Of a stretch of 64,000 nucleotides of DNA, positions 45,905 through 57,780 are shown one piece after another. The first letter of the stretch is position 1; each line of letters begins with the position of its first letter. The translations under genes were made by a program, and so were the position numbers. This stretch comes from Callorhinus ursinus (Eukaryota > Chordata > Mammalia > Carnivora > Otariidae): the NCBI RefSeq assembly GCF_003265705.1, contig NW_020312817.1:50381589-50445588 (forward strand), given 5' to 3'. The notes under the pieces are model-generated. The model was not told the DNA's origin. It did not search any database and worked only from the letters and a program-made list of their open reading frames with translations.

Positions 45905-47224
45905 ACGTTGGTTCCTCTCTTAAAATATTTCCCATGTTTATCTTCTCTGTGCCTATTGCCAGCACCTCTCGGTCCGTGCCACTGCCCGCACATACACTAA
46001 CCCCGTGGCTATGATGATCACGTAGAATCACGTAACATGTAGTTGGAAGGAATTTATAAGGACATCCTTTCTGACCCCTCAATGTATAGAGAAAGAAACT
46101 GAGGCCCAAGAGATTTGGGGATTTTCTTAAGGGCACACGGAGAATGAGAGACTAAAGTGGGCCTTGAACCTGGGCCTTCCAGTTCCAAGACCAGCATGTA
46201 TCCCCATATCTAGTTGTTCCACAAGTATTATTGAGCACCTACCACATGCTAGGCCGGTGGTTCCCAACTTGTTTCCTTTCCAGTATACTTGAAGAATTCA
46301 AAACATACATCAGTAACAAAGGTCACTCTAGTCCTGACTTTGACCATGGAGATACAGGGAAGAGTAGTAAGAATCTTGATGAAGTGGGATACGGGGGAGA
46401 GTTTGACAAAGCAACCCAGAATGCCGGCTATTTCTTCCCTCATCCCCCCAGCCCCTGTGCCCTGTTTGAGACAAGCCTGCACTGTACCAAACTGCTTCCT
46501 GTGGTCTCTCTCCCTCCGTTCCACATTGTGCCTCACTACTGATACAACTTCCCTAAAACATTATTCATGGTGTTGTATCCCAAAATGACCACAGCTTCCA
46601 CTTTCCTACAAAAAAATACGCACTGCCGTTAAAGCCTTCCGTATCTGATCCAGATTCATCTTCCACTCTCCTCTGCCTTCTCTCCCTTGGCTCTCTCCTC
46701 TCCTCTCCTCTCCCCTTGTGTATTATCCAAATCCTCCCACCCTTGAGCTCCTTGAAGAGCAGAGACCATGTCTGATCCATGTGTGTGGGCTCCATATCAT
46801 CATGCCTACTACCCAGCACACTTAAGTGCTTAATTATTGTGTGGACTGGTTGGCCCCCCATAAAGGTCTAAAGTGCTAAAAGGAGAAAGGAAAAGAAAGG
46901 GGGAACGAGGAAGGAAGGAAGGTATTTGGAGAGCATGAACCTGAGAAAAGATCAGGAGGGAGAGATGGGCAGAAGCAGGACTGAGGTCCTGATCCAAGCC
47001 ATGGGGGTCTCCTGAGTGGGACCACACGTCTGGCTGGTCTGTGCCTGTCCAATTCTTGCTGAGCCCATGATTCTGTACCTCAGCTCTGGGCCCCCAGATG
47101 TGTCTGCCACTCAGTTCTCTCTCTCTTTTGGTTTCTCTGGCCCACATGGAGTGGGATTCAGTTTAACATTTTTAGAACTGTGGTTCCCATAACAACCAAG
47201 CAGGAACTGTTGTCTGTGAGATGT
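45905..47224. other. Intergenic sequence with MIR and L2 remnants, no gene seen
   Basis: MIR-like at about 46030-46200 (GAAAGAAACTGAGGCCCAAG, GGCCTTGAACCTGGGCCTTCC). L2-like at about 46600-46850 (TTAAAGCCTTCCGTATCTG, CTTGAAGAGCAGAGACCATG). A purine tract is at about 46880-46930. No exon supported. Confidence 0.5.
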
Positions 47225-47227
47225 AGC

Positions 47228-47480
47228 ATGAGCACACATGCGCACATGCACACGTGCATATACACATATGCGCATGTGCACATACACGTGCATATCCCCC
47301 CACACATGTATACACACCCACATACATACACGTGTATTCACTAATAGACACATTCACACATGCACACTGTATGCCCACATGTGTACACGCATGCATTCAC
47401 CTATGCATGGGCTCACACACACGCACACATGTGCGCATGCACAGCTATGTACCTGCATGCATACAAGTATGCACAAAAGC

Positions 47481-47511
<31 letters not shown>

Positions 47512-47512
47512 G
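47228..47512. repeat. CA/CATGCA-rich variable simple-sequence tract
   Basis: About 285 bp of alternating purine-pyrimidine words (ACACATGCGCAC, CATACACGTGCATAT) ending in pure (CA)n. It gives long Cys/His/Val-rich frames on both strands that are not genes. Alternating CA/TG with CG steps has Z-DNA potential. Confidence 0.93.
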
Positions 47513-48044
47513 GCATGCCCTGGGTTGTTTTTGCATATTCATAGGAAGCATAGAGTGAGGACAGACAAACATCATCTGAACAAAGGTAGAATCCAGACAA
47601 TATATGGACATTTTTGGTTCTCTGCAAAAGCAGGTGGATTTGGAGAATCTGTCCTTTGGCAGAGGAGGGTTCAGTAGGCTTAATACAGCAAAGGGGCTGC
47701 AGGAGGGCACTGTGTTTAAGTGCAGACTTCGGAGTTCATTGACCTGAGTTCATATCCTGACTGTGCCATTCACTGGGCTCTGAACTTTAGCTTCCTCATC
47801 TGCAAAGTAGGAATAATCATAATATTACTTGATAGATTTATTAGGACAACTGAATGATATACATTAAATGATTAGTATGATGCTTGGCACTTGGCTAATA
47901 GAAGCTGTTATCATTTAGGTCTTAGAGGAATTGATTTCTCACTTGCTCAAAGAAGACTTTCCGGAGGAGGAAAAAAATTCAGGAGCTCAGGGACAGAAGA
48001 GAAGATGTTGGGAGAAGGGTAGTTTGACCTGACTGGCTTATTTT
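47513..48044 (+). repeat. Unassigned sequence followed by MIR
   Basis: 47513-47710 is unassigned. A near-complete MIR runs from about 47715 to 47925: GTTTAAGTGCAGACTTCGG, GAGTTCATATCCTGACTGTGCC, TTCCTCATCTGCAAAGTAGG, TTGGCACTTGGCTAATAGAAG. Confidence 0.72.
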
Positions 48045-48059
48045 GCCTCAGTCCTTATT

Positions 48060-48247
48060 TTTTTTTTTAAGATTTTATTTATTTATTTGACAGAGAGAGA
48101 GCACAAGCAGGGGGAGTGGCAGGCAGAGGCAGAGGGAGAAGCAGGCTCCCCGCAGAGCAGGGGGAGCCTGATGTGGGACTCCATCCCAGGACCCCGGGAT
48201 CATGATCTGAGCTAAAGGCAGTCACTTAACCAACCACCCAGGTGCCC
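48060..48247 (-). repeat. CAN-SINE
   Basis: Reverse element with a small deletion in the tRNA head (TTAACCAACCACCCAGG). Perfect 15-bp TSD GCCTCAGTCCTTATT at 48045-48059 and 48248-48262. Confidence 0.95.
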
Positions 48248-48262
48248 GCCTCAGTCCTTATT

Positions 48263-49070
48263 AAATTTGCCTGTCCCCCAAAGCCACCAGACAAGTCTAC
48301 AAATTATCTTTCCTGATAGTAAATGTTCAATGCCTTTGTATTAGTAGGAGAAGGATGGGGTCAAGAAAAGTCCCTGTCAGCCTCATTTATTGGAGAATCC
48401 TCGGGTTATGTTGGATTTCTGTGCTGTGGCAGCCAGACTGCCCCTCATAGCCTTGGTGCTCAGGCCTTGCGGGAGCTCATCTCTGTGCCTTTGCCCAAGT
48501 ACTATCCACAGCCTGAAATTCCATCTCCCCTTTTCCTCCTCCAAAGCCCAGAGCAGCCCTGGGCTTGATAGCCCTAAGGCCATGTCTGATTTCTCAGGCC
48601 CCACTGCAGCCCTGTGAACTTCCTCCAAGCCTAGGACAGCTAGATTGTTCCTGCTTCAGTGGCTAGATAGGCCTTAAGCCAAGGGCCCTCTAGCCCTCTA
48701 GATGCTCAAGTCCTAGGGAGCTGGGTTTCTCTCCTAACCAAGTTCAAGGCAGGGTAGGGGGGTTGGGAGGTGGGAGTCGGGGTGTGGTGGGGGGTGGGGG
48801 TGGGAAGGAACCAAAGCCACAGGCCACTGTCTCTCTGCCTCTTTTCTCCCGCTCTAGGTCCGGGATGGGATTTGTGATGGGGACAAGTTCTCCTCGATGG
48901 TATCCTCAAGGGCAAAATTGAGTCCTGGGAAAGCAACCACTCGCAGCTTTCCTGGTTCCCTAGGGATGCCCAGAGGGTATTGACTCAAGCAGTCTCGGCG
49001 GAGACCAAGCATCTGGCTGGATCCAGGTCGCTGAGTGCACAACCTAGGGCGCGGCCCATGAGGCTGCTTA
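48263..49070. other. Upstream flank of FBXO41 island, L2-like remnant
   Basis: L2-like at about 48475-48640 (GAGCTCATCTCTGTGCCTTTGCCC, CTGAAATTCCATCTCCCC). A G/T-rich run is at about 48750-48805. No coding exon supported. Confidence 0.5.
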
Positions 49071-49079
49071 GTGACCGTG

Positions 49080-50060
49080 GCGCATATCCCAGGAGCAGTG
49101 CAGCGCCCCCGCCCTCTTCCTGACCCACAGAAGCGCCCCCCCACGCCCCCGGGATCTGCCCTGAGTGGAAGCAGGCCCAGTCGGGGTGGTAGGGCTAGGG
49201 CGGAGAGATTTGAATTAAAGGTGGGCAGAAGAGGTGCCTGGGGCAGGGAGAGTGCACTGGGCGGTGCCGGGAGTCTGGAAGACCCGGACCCAGGAGGAGT
49301 GCGGCCCAGCGGTCCCTGCACCCCCAGGACGGCGCCGCGGACCCCTCCCCCATCGAAGCCACCTTCAGCGGAAAACGTGGGGTCCCGGCGCAGCCGCTTC
49401 TGGCGGCATCTGCCGCTCCCCAGCTCGCAGGAGAGCCCGCCCCGAAGGAGGGGCCGGCTCCGCCCCACCTCCTCGCTGCCTCCCTCCCCCTTCTCTTCCT
49501 TTCCTCGGGCCGCGAGCCCCCTCCTCCTCCCTCCTCCTCCTCCTCCATCCTTCCCCCACCCGGTTTGTGTGCCCCTCCCGCTGCGACTGGCTGGGAGGCT
49601 CGGCCGCCCCCGCCCCGAGAGGGAGGCGGGGGCGCAAGCCGCGGCGGCCACCCGAGGCTGCGGAGGGGAACGAGATCCGAGGCCCCAGGGCGGCCCTGCA
49701 TCTGGACCCGGCACGCGGGGGCTGCCTGTGCACCCCCAGCCGAGGGCTGCGGGGCCTGGCCTCGCCGCGGGGTGGAGGAGGTAAGGGCAGAGTCATGGGC
49801 GCGCTGCGGGACCGCTCCTGGAGAGAGAAGGCAGGGAGGACCCCAGCCGCTGCCTCCTCCTCTTGCTTCTCCCCCACAGCCCTCGGGAGGCCCACGACGC
49901 TGCCGGACCGGGAGGGATTCTGGGCAGGCCAGGCCAGAGGCAAGGAAGGGGTTAATTTAAGGAATTAAAATCAGAACGTTTTGGAGACCAGGCTTCCCAT
50001 CCCCCTCTTCTCGCCAGTCGCTCCCCGAGCCAGGTTGGAGGGCGGGGGCGGGCTCCAGAC
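49080..50060 (+). promoter_or_regulatory. FBXO41: CpG island, putative FBXO41 promoter
   Basis: A dense CpG cluster surrounded by ordinary sequence, on the same strand and upstream of the FBXO41 coding exon. There is no TATA box. It has GC boxes and four exact EGR motifs (GCGGGGGCG or complement) at 49104-49112, 49605-49613, 49626-49634 and 50042-50050. Long GC-rich frames on both strands within it are typical island artefacts. Assignment to FBXO41 rests on position, strand and the splice donor at 49781. Confidence 0.7.
49560..49780 (+). other. FBXO41: Putative non-coding exon 1 of FBXO41 (5' end uncertain)
   Basis: A strong donor GGTGGAGGAG|GTAAGGGCAG sits in the CpG island. I see no ATG between about 49560 and 49780, which fits a 5' UTR exon joined to the acceptor at 62017-62018. 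The transcription start cannot be placed from sequence alone. Confidence 0.5.
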
Positions 50061-50654
50061 CCCCCTGGGACTCTGGACCTTAGAGAGCAGGGCCAGAGGG
50101 AGGGAGGAGGAAGGGGAGCGCCCTAAAACCCAGCCCTCTCCACCTGCTTCTGAAAAGGGGTGGGGGAGGGGCTTGGTGTTGAGGCCTGGCTGGGCACCTG
50201 TGCGGGAGTCTGAGGGTGGGAGGCTTTGGGTGTCTGTGTGCGTGCCGGTGTGCACGTGTGATAGTCTGGACGATCAGGAGGTGTGCATGTGTGTGCACGC
50301 ATGTTTCTCTCTCATCTCCCAGTGCCTCCGTTGGTGACTGTCCACAGTGATCCGGATGTGTGCTCCTCACTGCATTGCTTTGCATGTGTGTGTAACACGG
50401 CGCCTGTGTGCACTTGCCATGGTGTGCCTGTGAGTAGGAGTGGGGCCTGCTCTCTCCTTAGGTTGAATGTGCGGTGAGGAGGGGCCCAGATGGTTTTCTG
50501 GGTGTGGGATCCAGGTGCTGGAGCCATGTGTGTGTGACCTTGGGAGGTGTGTGCGCGTTTGCAGGAGCACAAGAGTGAAGGGGAGCTTAGAACAGAAAAG
50601 GCAGTCAGGGCTGCCAGGAAGCAGGGAACTGGATGCACTGACCCCTGTGGGTCT

Positions 50655-50680
50655 TCACTATAGGCTATAGGCTATAGTGA
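50655..50680. repeat. Short near-palindrome with CTATAGG units
   Basis: Perfect 9-nt arms TCACTATAG (50655-50663) and CTATAGTGA (50672-50680) around an 8-nt loop. CTATAGG is repeated in tandem inside. Confidence 0.7.
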
Positions 50681-50683
50681 CTG

Positions 50684-51430
50684 CTCTGGGAGGTACACAT
50701 GTGGCCACAACCCCAGGTGCGGAGAGCCAGAAGCCCCTCCTTCTTGGGGAATTTGGAGGGATTTAGAGTCAGGGGGCATTCCTTTATTCTCCATCCACAG
50801 GGACACTTCCAGCTGTCTCCCTATCCTTAGAACACCTCCTCCACCTGCTGGCAGATGTCTCCTGAAAGCACCGAGCTTAGAGCTTCATTTCTTTTGCCTG
50901 TAAAGCCATCTATTTAAACAACCAAATCTTTCTACCCCATTTCTGTAAGTTCCACCTTCTCTGCTCCTTTCCTGCATGTGGTTTTTTATGCAAAGAGGGA
51001 GAAAGAGCTGTTGGTCCCAGAAGGCCAAGTGAGAGGTAGAGGAGGACCTGAGAGGCAGGGAGAATGACCATCAAAAACCAAACTCTGCTAACTTCTCAAT
51101 TTTGCCTGACCTGAATTTAATAGAGAAAGAGACAGAGAGACAGAGAGGAAGTTTTGTGATATCCACACACTTGTTTCTAGATTTAGGGATGCCTAGCATA
51201 TTTTTGTTTTTGGAATATTTGTGGCTGGAAGGGGGTGATGGTTGTTGAAAGGTAATTACCATCCTGCCTTTGAGTTCCCTGGACTTTTCCTGCCTCTCTG
51301 GAAGCCCACCACTACCTTCATTCATTCATTCAACAAATATTTATTGAGCGCTACTGTGGGCCAGAGAGTAGAGTCGGTGTGACATTCTACTCCCAATCAG
51401 AAGGAACATATGTTAAGACTGAGAGCATGG
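50684..51430. other. Intronic sequence, nothing identified
   Basis: Includes an L2/MIR-like end at about 51315-51350 (TTCATTCATTCAACAAATATTTATTGAG). Otherwise unassigned. Confidence 0.45.
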
Positions 51431-52180
51431 GTTTTGAAGTCAGTCAGGTAGTACTTGGTTCAAATCCTAGCCTATCCACTCATTCACTGGTGTGTAACAA
51501 ACCACCCCAGAATTTAGGGGCTTAAGACAACAGTGATGTATTATTTTTCATGGTCTGTGGGTTGGCCATGACTGTGGCTGTGGCTGTGGGCTCACACGGC
51601 ACCTCTCAGCAGCATTCAGTTGAGGGACTGGCTGAAAGGGAACGTCAGGATGGCCTTTCAACCTCCAGGGTCTCTCTACATGTGGCATCTAATCAGTCAG
51701 TAATTTAGCCTGTTTTTTATATGGCAGCTGAATCCCAAATGGAAGTATTCCAAGAGGACAAGCCCTCTGGTACAATTGCTTATCAAGCCTCTGCCTGCAT
51801 CAGGCTTGCTAATGTCCCATTGGCCAAAACAAGTCACACAGCCAAGCTCTGAGTCAGTATGGGAGGGGACCCCATAAGGGCAAGAATCTTGGGAGGCATG
51901 GTTCCAGGGACGCCATCAAAGCAACAGTCTGTTACAGTCACTTCCTGGCCTTGGGCAAGTGATTTGGCCACTCTGAGCCTCACTTTCCTCCTTCTAAAAT
52001 AGAGACAATACCACCTACGTGGCAGCACTGAGGATTAAATGAGAAACGTGGTATCTGACCAGAATAATTAGTAGGTAAATGTTCACTGTTCAGATTATTA
52101 GACTGTAAGCATCTTGAGGGTGTGACTGCCTTATTCATCTTTGTGTCTCCAGTGGCTGGCATGACCCTTGTGTTTGACAT
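51430..52180 (+). repeat. MIR split by an LTR-like block, then L2-type end
   Basis: MIR left part at 51425-51480 (GGGTTTTGAAGTCAGTCAGG, GGTTCAAATCCTAGCC). An LTR-like antisense block runs 51484-51845 (TGTGTAACAAACCACCCCAG, GGGGCTTAAGACAACAG). MIR right part at 51930-52080 (CCTTGGGCAAGTGATTTGGCC, CACTTTCCTCC, GAGGATTAAATGAG). L2-type end at 52095-52170. Confidence 0.65.
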
Positions 52181-52184
52181 CTTT

Positions 52185-52382
52185 TTTTTTTTTTTAAGAT
52201 TTTATTTATTTGTGAGAGAGAGAGCGAGCACACACAAGCAGGGGGAGCAGCAGAGGGAGAGGGAGAGAATCTCAAGCAGACTCCCCGCTGAGTGGAGCCA
52301 TAGAGGGGCTTGGTCTCACGACCCTGACATCATGACCTGTGCCAAAATCAAGTCGTAACCGACTGAGCCACCCAGGTGCCCC
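52185..52382 (-). repeat. CAN-SINE
   Basis: Reverse element of the older type. Perfect 14-bp TSD TGTTTGACATCTTT at 52171-52184 and 52383-52396. Confidence 0.95.
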
Positions 52383-52396
52383 TGTTTGACATCTTT

Positions 52397-53735
52397 CTGT
52401 TGGTTGGATAAACTAGAATGAAGCAGAGAAGCCCTAAACTGTGGAGCTCTGCTAGAGTGACAGAGTCAAGAAGACACAGCAGGTTCTTACTTCCCAGTGG
52501 GTGGGAAGTAAGCAGAGCCAGGGAAGCACTTGTTATTCCAGGTGATTCTTAGATTGACTTAATTATAACCAGATTCATCCAGTTCCATGACAATGAGTGG
52601 TAGAAATCACTTTGGCTACATGAAATCAATCAGTTCATCCATTATTCAGTGTGATTCCTCTAAGAATGATATACTGATGTCTTCTGTGTGGGAGGAAGGT
52701 GTGAAGGTGAATCATTTACGTTGTCCTTGCCCTCCAGTGTCTGCATAGGGTGGGATCTGATGTGCAAACAGGTCCATGACCATCCAGCATGTGACACCTG
52801 TTACCATATGTGAAGAGCTGTGATAAGGAGTGATTCATGCTGGGATGTGATTTGAGCTGAAGGAGGGAGTAGAAGAAGGCTTCATGGAATGGCTAGCATT
52901 TGAGCTGGGCCTGCAGAATTCACAGTTCGGAGAAGGGAATCCCAGTAAGAGGGACCAGCATGAGCCAAGACTTAAGAGTGTGACAGCACATGGCACTTCT
53001 CAGGGAAGCTAAGCCCCACAGCGCCCATTAAGGATGCACATGGGAAGCAGATGCAAACGCTAGGCTGGCCAGGCTGAGTGGTGGTTGGGTCCTGGCCCAC
53101 CTTGGGGGCAGTCAAAGCACGGTGGAGTTTACCTCCCAGAAAATGGCCTGCCCTCAGAGATTTATTTGAGAAGAAGAGTGGTAAGCCTGGATCTGTATTT
53201 GCAGAAAACATGAGAATTGAAAGCTGGCGGAGTTAGAGACTACAGTTAGCAATAATGTCAGCAGACCAGATAGAAGGGGGTAATTATGGTCTGGGGTAGG
53301 GACTAGAGGCAATAGAATCAAATATTTAGAAGGCAGGATTACAAAAACTAGTGATTGATGAGGTCTGAGGGGGACTTTGAGAATTCAGAGATGCCTTGGG
53401 GGGTTGCATCCAAGGTGCAGAGTAGATAATGAAGATGTTGGTTAAGATGGGAAACAGGAGAAAGAAGCAGTCTTGAAGGTGAATATCGTGGTATTGTGAG
53501 TTCATTATTAGCCATATTAAGCTCTGAGCCACCTACATTAAAATATCAACCTTTTCATCCTCTCCCTCTCTACAGGCTGCTTGTTAGGAGCACTTAAAAA
53601 AGAAAAAAAAAAAAGAATTGCTCTAAATGTCAGGTCTAAGGCATTGGGTTATGTGTGCCTCGAGCTAGTGGAAGTGACGGTATAGATTAGAATTAGGTTA
53701 TCTCTAAGCAGCATTTAAATGTGTTCAGGTGTCTC
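52397..53735. other. Intronic sequence, nothing identified
   Basis: Repeat-poor. An A-rich run lies near 53600-53615. The 52840-53000 stretch loosely resembles ancient repeat sequence (GGCTTCATGGAATGGCTAGC, TTTGAGCTGGGCCTGCAG), unassigned. Confidence 0.45.
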
Positions 53736-53739
53736 TCAT

Positions 53740-55040
53740 CTTGAACGCTCCTTTTGGAATCTCTCACACTGCCTCTTCCCACTTCACAGTTGAGCTTCCT
53801 GTGTCCACTCACTGTCTCTGCCTCACTCTCCCCTCAACCCCATCGGCCAGGCTCATCAAAGCGGGGCTCCCTGAAGTCCCCAGTGGACTCTTTGCTCCTC
53901 TTCTCTGACTTGTGTTGTCAACTCCTGTTGTTTACACTACGGCCCACTCCTTCCCTCCTTGACATCCCCTCTTCCCAAAGGTTTCCCGCCACAATTGCCA
54001 TTGCTTCTGCTGGTTCTTAGGAACTTCTTGGTTCTTCTCCTTCCTCCACCTCTCTGAGGATTCACCTCTCCGCTGCTCTCCTTTCTCTGCACCCTCTCCC
54101 TGATCCTACTCATCCACTTTTATGCTTAAGGTGCCAAAACTGTATTTTTGGCTCCGTGTCACAAACTATGTACTGACTGTCTCTACTTCCAGGGCCCACT
54201 GGAACCTCAAACTCATGGAATCTACAACCAAATTGATCTCTCCCCCAAACTTGCCTTGCTTCACTTTTCCTCCTAACTGAACCACAGCCCCATCTACTTA
54301 GATGCTCAAAACCCAAACCTGAGTTTGATCCTCACTCCACTTAATACCAGCCACAATCATTCTGTCACCAAGCCTTCTCGACTCCCCTTCCTATGCTGCT
54401 CCCATATCCATTCTTCTCCTCATTGAGCTCCCACTCCCTTGGCTAACAGTTTCTACTTCCAACAGCCTTCTTCCTGACCTTTACCCTCGGTAGGCTGTTC
54501 TCTCAATTGTACCTCTGATTAAGTCCTGGCCGTTCCTTCATTCCGCAAACACTTACCTGAGCAGCTACCCCATGCCACACAGTGTTGGAAATGCTGGGAA
54601 AGTAGCAGTGACTGGGACAGAGCTTATGTTTTAGTTCCCAGAGGGAGGCATGCTTTTTTGTCTTTGTGGATCCTGTTCTCCATGCTCAGAAAATCACCAA
54701 CTGTTTTATCATGATACTCTCCTTTCTTCCCCTCCCCCAACCTCATAATTACACGTCCTCCCCTGACTCTACTTTGCTCTTCCAGAGTCATCCTAGATGC
54801 TACCACCTCTGGGGGCTTCCCAGTCCCGCAATTCCTCAAGCTGAGTGTCGAATCCCATGTTCTTACATAGCATTAATTTCATGACTGTATCATCTAATAC
54901 CTCAGTCTGTCCCGGGAGACCACAAGCTGTTTGAAGGCAAGATCTGGATCTTGTTGGTCTGCGTGTCCTCAACATACCCAGCATGGCACCTGATACAGTT
55001 CATGGCACAGAGCAGGGACTCAATAAATGTAACATGAATG
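53740..55040 (+). repeat. L2 LINE remnants
   Basis: 53760-54450 carries L2 order (GAACCTCAAACTCATGG-like, CCAAATTGATCTCTCCCCC, CCTGAGTTTGATCCTCACTCC). 54480-54560 and 54875-55040 continue with the L2 end (AGGCAAGATCTGGATC, ACTCAATAAATGTAACATG). Non-coding. Confidence 0.65.
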
Positions 55041-56550
55041 AATTCATGCTTTAATAAAGCTCGGGAGAATTCTAGGCTAGAAATACCAATTTGCGAGAAT
55101 GTTAGGACTTTTGCTCACAAGGGACAGAAATCCCATTCAAATTACTTCCTGCAAAAAGGGATGTATACCAACTTAAATAATTGGAAAGAAGGGGGATGAG
55201 TGGGTTGGGGACATGACCATACTTGGGTTCCCAAAAATGTGGTGAGGACTCTTTCCAGCTCTTGGCTCAGCTTCACTCTATTGCCATAATTTTTCCCCCC
55301 ACCACACATGGGCTTTCTCCATGTGGTAGGTGGAGGGGTACACAAAGCCATAGACAGCTTCATCATCCTAGCATGGGATCCCAGAGGAACAAGAGACTCC
55401 TCAGTCTTTCACTTACATTCTCTGTTGGCTCAGCTTGAGGAATGTGTCCCTTCTGGGGTCATTCATTGTGGCCAAAGAGATGGGGGCGCCAGGACTGGCC
55501 AGGCTTGGGTCATGCAGCCCTGTCAGAAACAGGGAGAGGAGAGGGGCAGCTTACCAGAGAAAGAATGAGATGTTGTATCACCGGAAGGTGAAGAAGGCTT
55601 GCCGAGCAGATAAAAATACGAATGTCCGCTGCAGGAATTCTCAGGGCCTATGTGGTAGTGGAAGCCATGAAAGCGCAAGATTCTCTGTGTTTCTGGCAGA
55701 GTCCATGAGAATGTGACAGTAGACAGGAGCCAGAGAAGACACACATCTTGAGATGGTTGGCCTTGTTTAAGGAGATGAGACTCACAGACCTGAAAACCTT
55801 AAAAAAAAAAAAAAAGTCAATACCTCTGGTTCAGCCTGGAGAATCCTTCTACCCAATGAAAACCTTCAGCTGGACTTAGAAGAAAGGAGACATGAGATAG
55901 GCATTTCAGAAGAGGGAAGGTCCTGGCTGAAAAAGGAAGCTGGTCTTAGGGCTGGTCTTAGAGGTTGCTGATTTGGGGAGACTAGAATGCAAAGGAAAAT
56001 CACCAACTGTTTTATCATGATACTAATAATACAGGACTGTGATCGAATTTGAACAGGCAACACTTCTATTTTTCTTTTTCTTCCTCTTCTGCCTCCCCCT
56101 CCCTCTATCACCTTCTTGCCTGCATTCGGGCAAAGCTTATGCTCATGCTGAGTAAGTGTATACATCTAGGCAAAAATATTCCTAAGAATGAATCATAGTC
56201 ATTCCTCTGCTCCAGCCTATGGAGGGAAACTGTGGGGCAGGCTGGCTTCAGGTGAAGAGCCACCTGGACCTGAGAAGCCCCTTCCTTCTTCTTCCTTGCA
56301 CATCCACACACAGACTTTCCCCTTTCTCAGAGCCTGGCAAGCAGGGTGCTGGGCAGGAAAAAGATGCTTCAAAAGTATTATGTGGAGGGGAAAGGCTGGC
56401 CGGTTCTGATGCCCTGAAAGTGCCCCCACAGAAGGGACCAGCACTTAGTTGGAATGGGTAGGTACACACAGGTGCCCTGATACCAGGCTGACCGTACGTT
56501 ACAGAACAGTTCCCGAACAGTTATGTGTGTGTGAGCTGAATTCTATTTAT
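55041..56550. other. Intronic sequence, possible old repeat at its start
   Basis: 55095-55190 (CACAAGGGACAGAAATCC, AATTACTTCCTGCAAAAAGG) resembles blocks at 58170-58270 and 60060-60190, probably copies of one ancient repeat. The rest is unassigned, with an A run at about 55800. Confidence 0.45.
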
Positions 56551-56925
56551 AACATCTCTGGTCACTTTGCCAACTTCTTCAATTTTATCTATAGTTATTA
56601 ATCTATTCAGGTTTTCCCTTTCTTCTTGAGTCAATTTTGATAATTCATATTTTCCTAGAAAAATATTCAGTTCATCCAGATTTTCAAAAATTTGGGCCAA
56701 GAGTTGTACCTGGTCGCATTTTAGTAATTAAAAAAAAAAATCTCTGTGAGTGGTTGTATCCCTTTTCTCATTCATAGTGTTATGTATTTGTTTTCTTTCT
56801 TTTTTTTTTTGCACTTTGAACAGATTTGCCAGAATTTATTTTGTTAGTCTTTTCAGAGAACTGTCTTCTGGATTTACCTCTTGAGGCTACTTTTTGGTTT
56901 TAATATACCTAAATGATGGTGATGT
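56551..56925 (-). repeat. Old LINE-1 fragment (antisense)
   Basis: TTCTTCTTGAGTCAATTTTG, CATATTTTCCTAGAAAAATATTC, TTCATCCAGATTTTCAAAAATTTG and CAGAGAACTGTCTTCTGG are antisense L1 ORF2 motifs in order. Confidence 0.7.
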
Positions 56926-57220
56926 TAAAATAGTGACTAAGTATTTTTTTAAAAAGAAATTTAAGTCCTTTCTTATAGGTACTAAAGTACTTTTTGGGTA
57001 AAATAAAACAAAATTTTGGATTTGCTTGAAATTATCCAGTGGTGGGGGTGGGGGAAGTGCAAGGCAGGGGGTCAGGTGTACAGATGAAACAGAATTGTCG
57101 TAAGTTGGTCACTGCTGAAGTTGGATCATGGGTACATAGGAGTTTAGCATCATATTGTATTTCTGAATATGTGTGAAAATGTCCATAACAAAAAGTTGTG
57201 TTTTTTTAAATCCTTGTCTC
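56926..57220 (+). repeat. Old L1M-like 3' end
   Basis: GGTCACTGCTGAAGTTGGATC, ATGGGTACATAGGAGTTTAGC and GTGTGAAAATGTCCATAAC, then an A-rich end. Confidence 0.55.
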
Positions 57221-57780
57221 ACCATGCATACCAAAAATTTTTGGATTTTAAAACTCCACCGTATAAAAGGAAACCATACAGCTTGAAGTATTTGCATGCT
57301 ACCAAGTCACTGTCACTTTATGGTGTTATGGTTATTTGTTTAAGGCGCTTAATTTAAAAAATTGTTCTAGACTTTTAAAAAAAGGTAATCGCAAGGTACA
57401 AAAAGAAAACATATATAACTGTTTATATAGTCTTCAGGTAGGGCTGGACTTACTAAGCATGATAACAAAATCAGAAATCCTAAAGATTTTTACTGAAGCA
57501 AACTATCAGCTTTATTGTACCAGTAAAGACTGTAAATAAGCCAATCAACACACTGGAGAACACCATTTGTAGCATATAAATGACAAGGGATCGATATTAG
57601 GAAAAGCCTTTGAAAGTCACTCAGAAAATATGAATGTTTAATATAAAAATGAGCAAAACAGTGCATAGGCAAAGTCACCAAAGAAATGTAAACGACTGCT
57701 AAATGTGTAAAAAATATATCCAGCTATAGTAATCAGAGAAAGGCCAGTAAAACAGCCAGGACACGTTTTACTCTCAACTT
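57221..57780 (+). repeat. A/T-rich, probably L1-derived
   Basis: GTCACCAAAGAAATGTAAACG and AATATATCCAGCTATAG resemble L1M internal sequence. Assignment weak. Confidence 0.4.

Noticed and set aside
47238..47710. Cys/His-rich frames resembling repeats of a small protein
   Set aside because: They are translations of a CA/TG simple-sequence tract on both strands.
48854..49968. Long overlapping frames on both strands in the 49-kb CpG island
   Set aside because: CpG islands lack A/T-rich stop codons. The frames are R/P/G-rich, mutually overlapping and without domains; a non-coding exon fits better.
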